From positions 2,338,438 through 2,402,437 of the forward strand of contig OX638341.1 in NCBI GenBank assembly GCA_951812965.1: a DNA stretch of 64,000 nt, written 5' to 3'. The DNA comes from an uncultured Pseudohongiella sp. (GTDB lineage: Bacteria; Pseudomonadota; Gammaproteobacteria; Pseudomonadales; Pseudohongiellaceae). The translations under genes were made by a program, and so were the position numbers. Positions 62,345 through 64,000 of this stretch are shown piece by piece. The notes below the pieces were generated by a model that saw only the letters and a list, made by a program, of their open reading frames with translations, had not been told where the DNA came from and did no database searches. The first letter of the stretch is position 1. The number at the start of each line of letters is the position of its first letter.

Positions 62345-62486
62345 GGAAGCTTTGATCAATCAAAGCTTCCGCGCGGCACATGGATGTGCCGCCAGATTTG
62401 ATGGCGTATGCCATCGAATCTGGGAGCAAAACAAAACCACGCTTTTGTTTTGCGTTGATGAACGATTCCATGGAAGGAATTGTTCA
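62345..62486. repeat. Family C element between frr and uppS, with an extra leading hairpin
   Basis: Leading hairpin GGAAGCTTTGAT/ATCAAAGCTTCC (62345-62370, loop CA). Then the four stems shared with 53738-53849: GCGGCACAT/ATGTGCCGC (62373-62392); CAGATTTGATGGC/GCCATCGAATCTG (62393-62422, loop GTAT); GCAAAACAAAA/TTTTGTTTTGC (62426-62453); TGAACGATTCC/GGAATTGTTCA (62459-62486). Stem two and stem four differ in sequence from the other copy but keep pairing. The ribosome site of uppS follows. Confidence 0.85.
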
Positions 62487-62510
62487 GCAAAAAGAGAGTA
62501 GGTCTTAGTA

Positions 62511-63236
62511 ATGACATCCGGCCAATCAAGATATCTGCCCGAACACATCGCCATAATCATGGACGGCAACAATCGCTGGGCCAAGGGCAGAGGACTGCCG
62601 GTAAAGGTGGGGCACCGGCACGGCGCGGCGACAGCCAGGGATATCGCCTTTTCCTGCGTACGCCGCAAAATTCCCTGTCTGACGCTGTTCGCCTTCAGTA
62701 GTGAAAACTGGATGCGGCCCACGCACGAGGTCCAGGGACTCATGGCGCTGTTCCTGTCGGTGCTGCGCCGCGAGGAAGTCAACCAGTTGCACAAGGCGAA
62801 TGTACGGCTGTCCTTCATCGGCAATCGCGAGTCCTTTTCCGCCCGGATCCAGGACAGCATGACCGAAGTCGAGGATCTGACCCGCAATAACACAGGCACA
62901 CGGGTGACCGTGGCGGCGGATTACGGTGGCCGCTGGGATATCGCCAACGCCCTGCGACAGATCGCCGAAGAGGTTCGCGACAGCGGCCTCAGCACCGATG
63001 CCATCGATATAGACCTGGTGCACTCATTCACCCAGTTGAGCGAATTGCCCGAACCGGATCTTTGCATCCGCACCGGGGGCGAGCGCCGCATCAGCAATTT
63101 TCTACTGTGGCAGTTTGCCTATACCGAATTCTATTTCACCGAATGTCTCTGGCCCGACTTCGACGAGAGCGAACTGCAGCAGGCCATCGACGATTTCGCC
63201 AGCCGCCAGCGACGATTCGGCGGGCACGATTCATGA
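62511..63236 (+). CDS. uppS: Isoprenyl transferase (undecaprenyl diphosphate synthase)
   Basis: 241 residues. The catalytic motif HIAIIMDGNNRWAKGRGLP carries the Asp of the P-loop-like site; LTLFAFSSENWMRP and LCIRTGGERRISNFLLWQFAYTEFYF are conserved. It makes the C55 lipid carrier of peptidoglycan synthesis. It precedes cdsA by 13 bases. Confidence 0.95.
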   Translation: MTSGQSRYLPEHIAIIMDGNNRWAKGRGLPVKVGHRHGAATARDIAFSCVRRKIPCLTLFAFSSENWMRPTHEVQGLMALFLSVLRREEVNQLHKANVRLSFIGNRESFSARIQDSMTEVEDLTRNNTGTRVTVAADYGGRWDIANALRQIAEEVRDSGLSTDAIDIDLVHSFTQLSELPEPDLCIRTGGERRISNFLLWQFAYTEFYFTECLWPDFDESELQQAIDDFASRQRRFGGHDS

Positions 63237-63249
63237 ACGCCGCCGACCG

Positions 63250-64000
63250 ATGCTGAAACAGCGGATCATCACAGCGCTTGTGCTGATCTCCGTATTCGGC
63301 ACAGTCACGATACTACTGCCGCCATTCTGGTTCAGCCTGCTGATCAGCGCGGTGATTCTTTCCGCCGGCTGGGAATGGAGCCGTCTTACGGGTCTGAACA
63401 CGACGGCAGGCAGGTTCGCCTATCTTTTGCTGCTCGCTCTTTGCGGCGGCCTGCTTTTTGCCTGGCTTGACGTCACTCCGTCCGCGGCCGTGCCGGATCA
63501 GGCCCGGACGACAATGCTGCTTGGACTTGGCTTGCTTTACTGGCTGCTGGTTTACTTCGTGCTGAAAGGCTATCCGGGCAACAAGGCTCGCTGGGACAGC
63601 GGTCTTCGCATCGGCGCGATGGGAATGCTGGCGCTGTTGCCGAGTCTGGTCGGCTTTGTTTATCTCAAATATCTGTTGCCGGCCGGATACCTTGTGCTCG
63701 CCCTCGTAGTGCTGGTGGCGGGGGTCGACATCGGCGCATATTTCGCCGGCCGCGGTTTCGGCAAACGGCAACTCGCGCCGGAACTGAGTCCGAAAAAATC
63801 CTGGGAAGGCGTCTGGGGCGGCCTGGTTGTCTGTATCGCGGCGGCCGCGGCGATGGCCTGGGCCATGCATCGCCGACTGCAGCCGCTGGGGGTCGGCGAC
63901 CTGTTGCTGATTGCCGCATTGGCCCTGGTGACGACGGCGTTCTGTGTCATAGGCGACCTGCTTGAGAGCATGCTCAAGCGCAATCGGCAAACCAAGGACA
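63250..64000 (+). CDS. cdsA: Phosphatidate cytidylyltransferase (partial, runs off the window)
   Basis: Open from ATG 63250 to the right edge (250 codons). It begins MLKQRIITALVLIS and has about seven membrane segments. The CdsA signature is LSPKKSWEGVWGG, followed by CVIGDLLESMLKRNRQTKD, which is where the window stops; about 20-30 residues should be missing. It makes CDP-diacylglycerol. dxr would be the expected next gene. Confidence 0.94.
   Translation, partial: MLKQRIITALVLISVFGTVTILLPPFWFSLLISAVILSAGWEWSRLTGLNTTAGRFAYLLLLALCGGLLFAWLDVTPSAAVPDQARTTMLLGLGLLYWLLVYFVLKGYPGNKARWDSGLRIGAMGMLALLPSLVGFVYLKYLLPAGYLVLALVVLVAGVDIGAYFAGRGFGKRQLAPELSPKKSWEGVWGGLVVCIAAAAAMAWAMHRRLQPLGVGDLLLIAALALVTTAFCVIGDLLESMLKRNRQTKD

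Overview
The window reads as a chromosomal segment of a gammaproteobacterium, roughly 60% G+C by eye. Several conserved gene orders support this: lepA-lepB-rnc-era-recO, rpoE-rseA-protease, divergent ygfZ and sdhE-cptA, rplU-rpmA-obgE-proB, divergent suhB and trmJ, and rpsB-tsf-pyrH-frr-uppS-cdsA. dapD is of the long Pseudomonas type. I cannot name a genus. The gene set (secreted paralogues, a molybdenum hydroxytransferase-like enzyme, many dispersed palindromes, one IS110 element) suits an uncultured marine or host-associated lineage, but that is inference.

Layout. 1-1031: end of a pyrogallol hydroxytransferase-like molybdoenzyme operon. 1.2-4.1 kb: LysE exporter, glycine-zipper lipoprotein and a secreted FG-GAP repeat protein. 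4.2-10.6 kb: two paralogous secreted proteins of an unrecognised family, moaA-moaB, a 37-residue membrane peptide gene on the minus strand with its own ribosome site and terminator, exonuclease III, a periplasmic cyclophilin and yciB. 10.6-18.3 kb: ribosomal L21/L27, obgE, proB, S20, murJ, a DUF2007 protein, an aminotransferase and folD. 18.4-29.6 kb: a more accessory region with a TauE-type permease, acyltransferase, nitroreductase, IS110 transposase, B12-binding-type radical SAM protein, MATE pump, a SuhB that has lost its metal ligands, trmJ, a SufR-like regulator, a truncated putP, a GNAT and tRNA-Arg(CCT). 29.7-41.8 kb: ygfZ/sdhE/cptA, nadB, the sigma-E operon, lepA, lepB, rnc, era and recO. 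41.8-46.6 kb: a putative hydantoin or nucleobase catabolic operon (NCS1 permease, HyuA-like hydrolase, DUF917). 46.7-64 kb: cysM, rlmD, mazG, adk, tsaB, uppP, rsmJ, dapE, dapD, glnD, map, then the rpsB operon running off the end in cdsA.

Repeats are the most distinctive feature. Family A is a palindrome, GGGCGAGGCATGCCTCGCCC. It occurs 16 times, often as pairs whose starts are exactly 49 bases apart within a larger element of about 100 bases. One copy is translated inside lepB and one sits just before the obgE start. Family B (GTCATTCTGCGCGGAGCG...) occurs three times, and one copy supplies the stop codon of the hyuA-like gene. Family C is a four-hairpin element between dapD and dapE and again between frr and uppS. 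Its stems are preserved by compensatory base changes, which makes it the best candidate here for an undescribed structured element.

Among proteins, the points that stand out are a ferredoxin-type subunit that lost six Fe-S cysteines, a SuhB without catalytic residues, an RNase III with one metal-ligand aspartate replaced, and a ribosomal protein S2 with a tail of about 190 residues that switches from acidic to basic.
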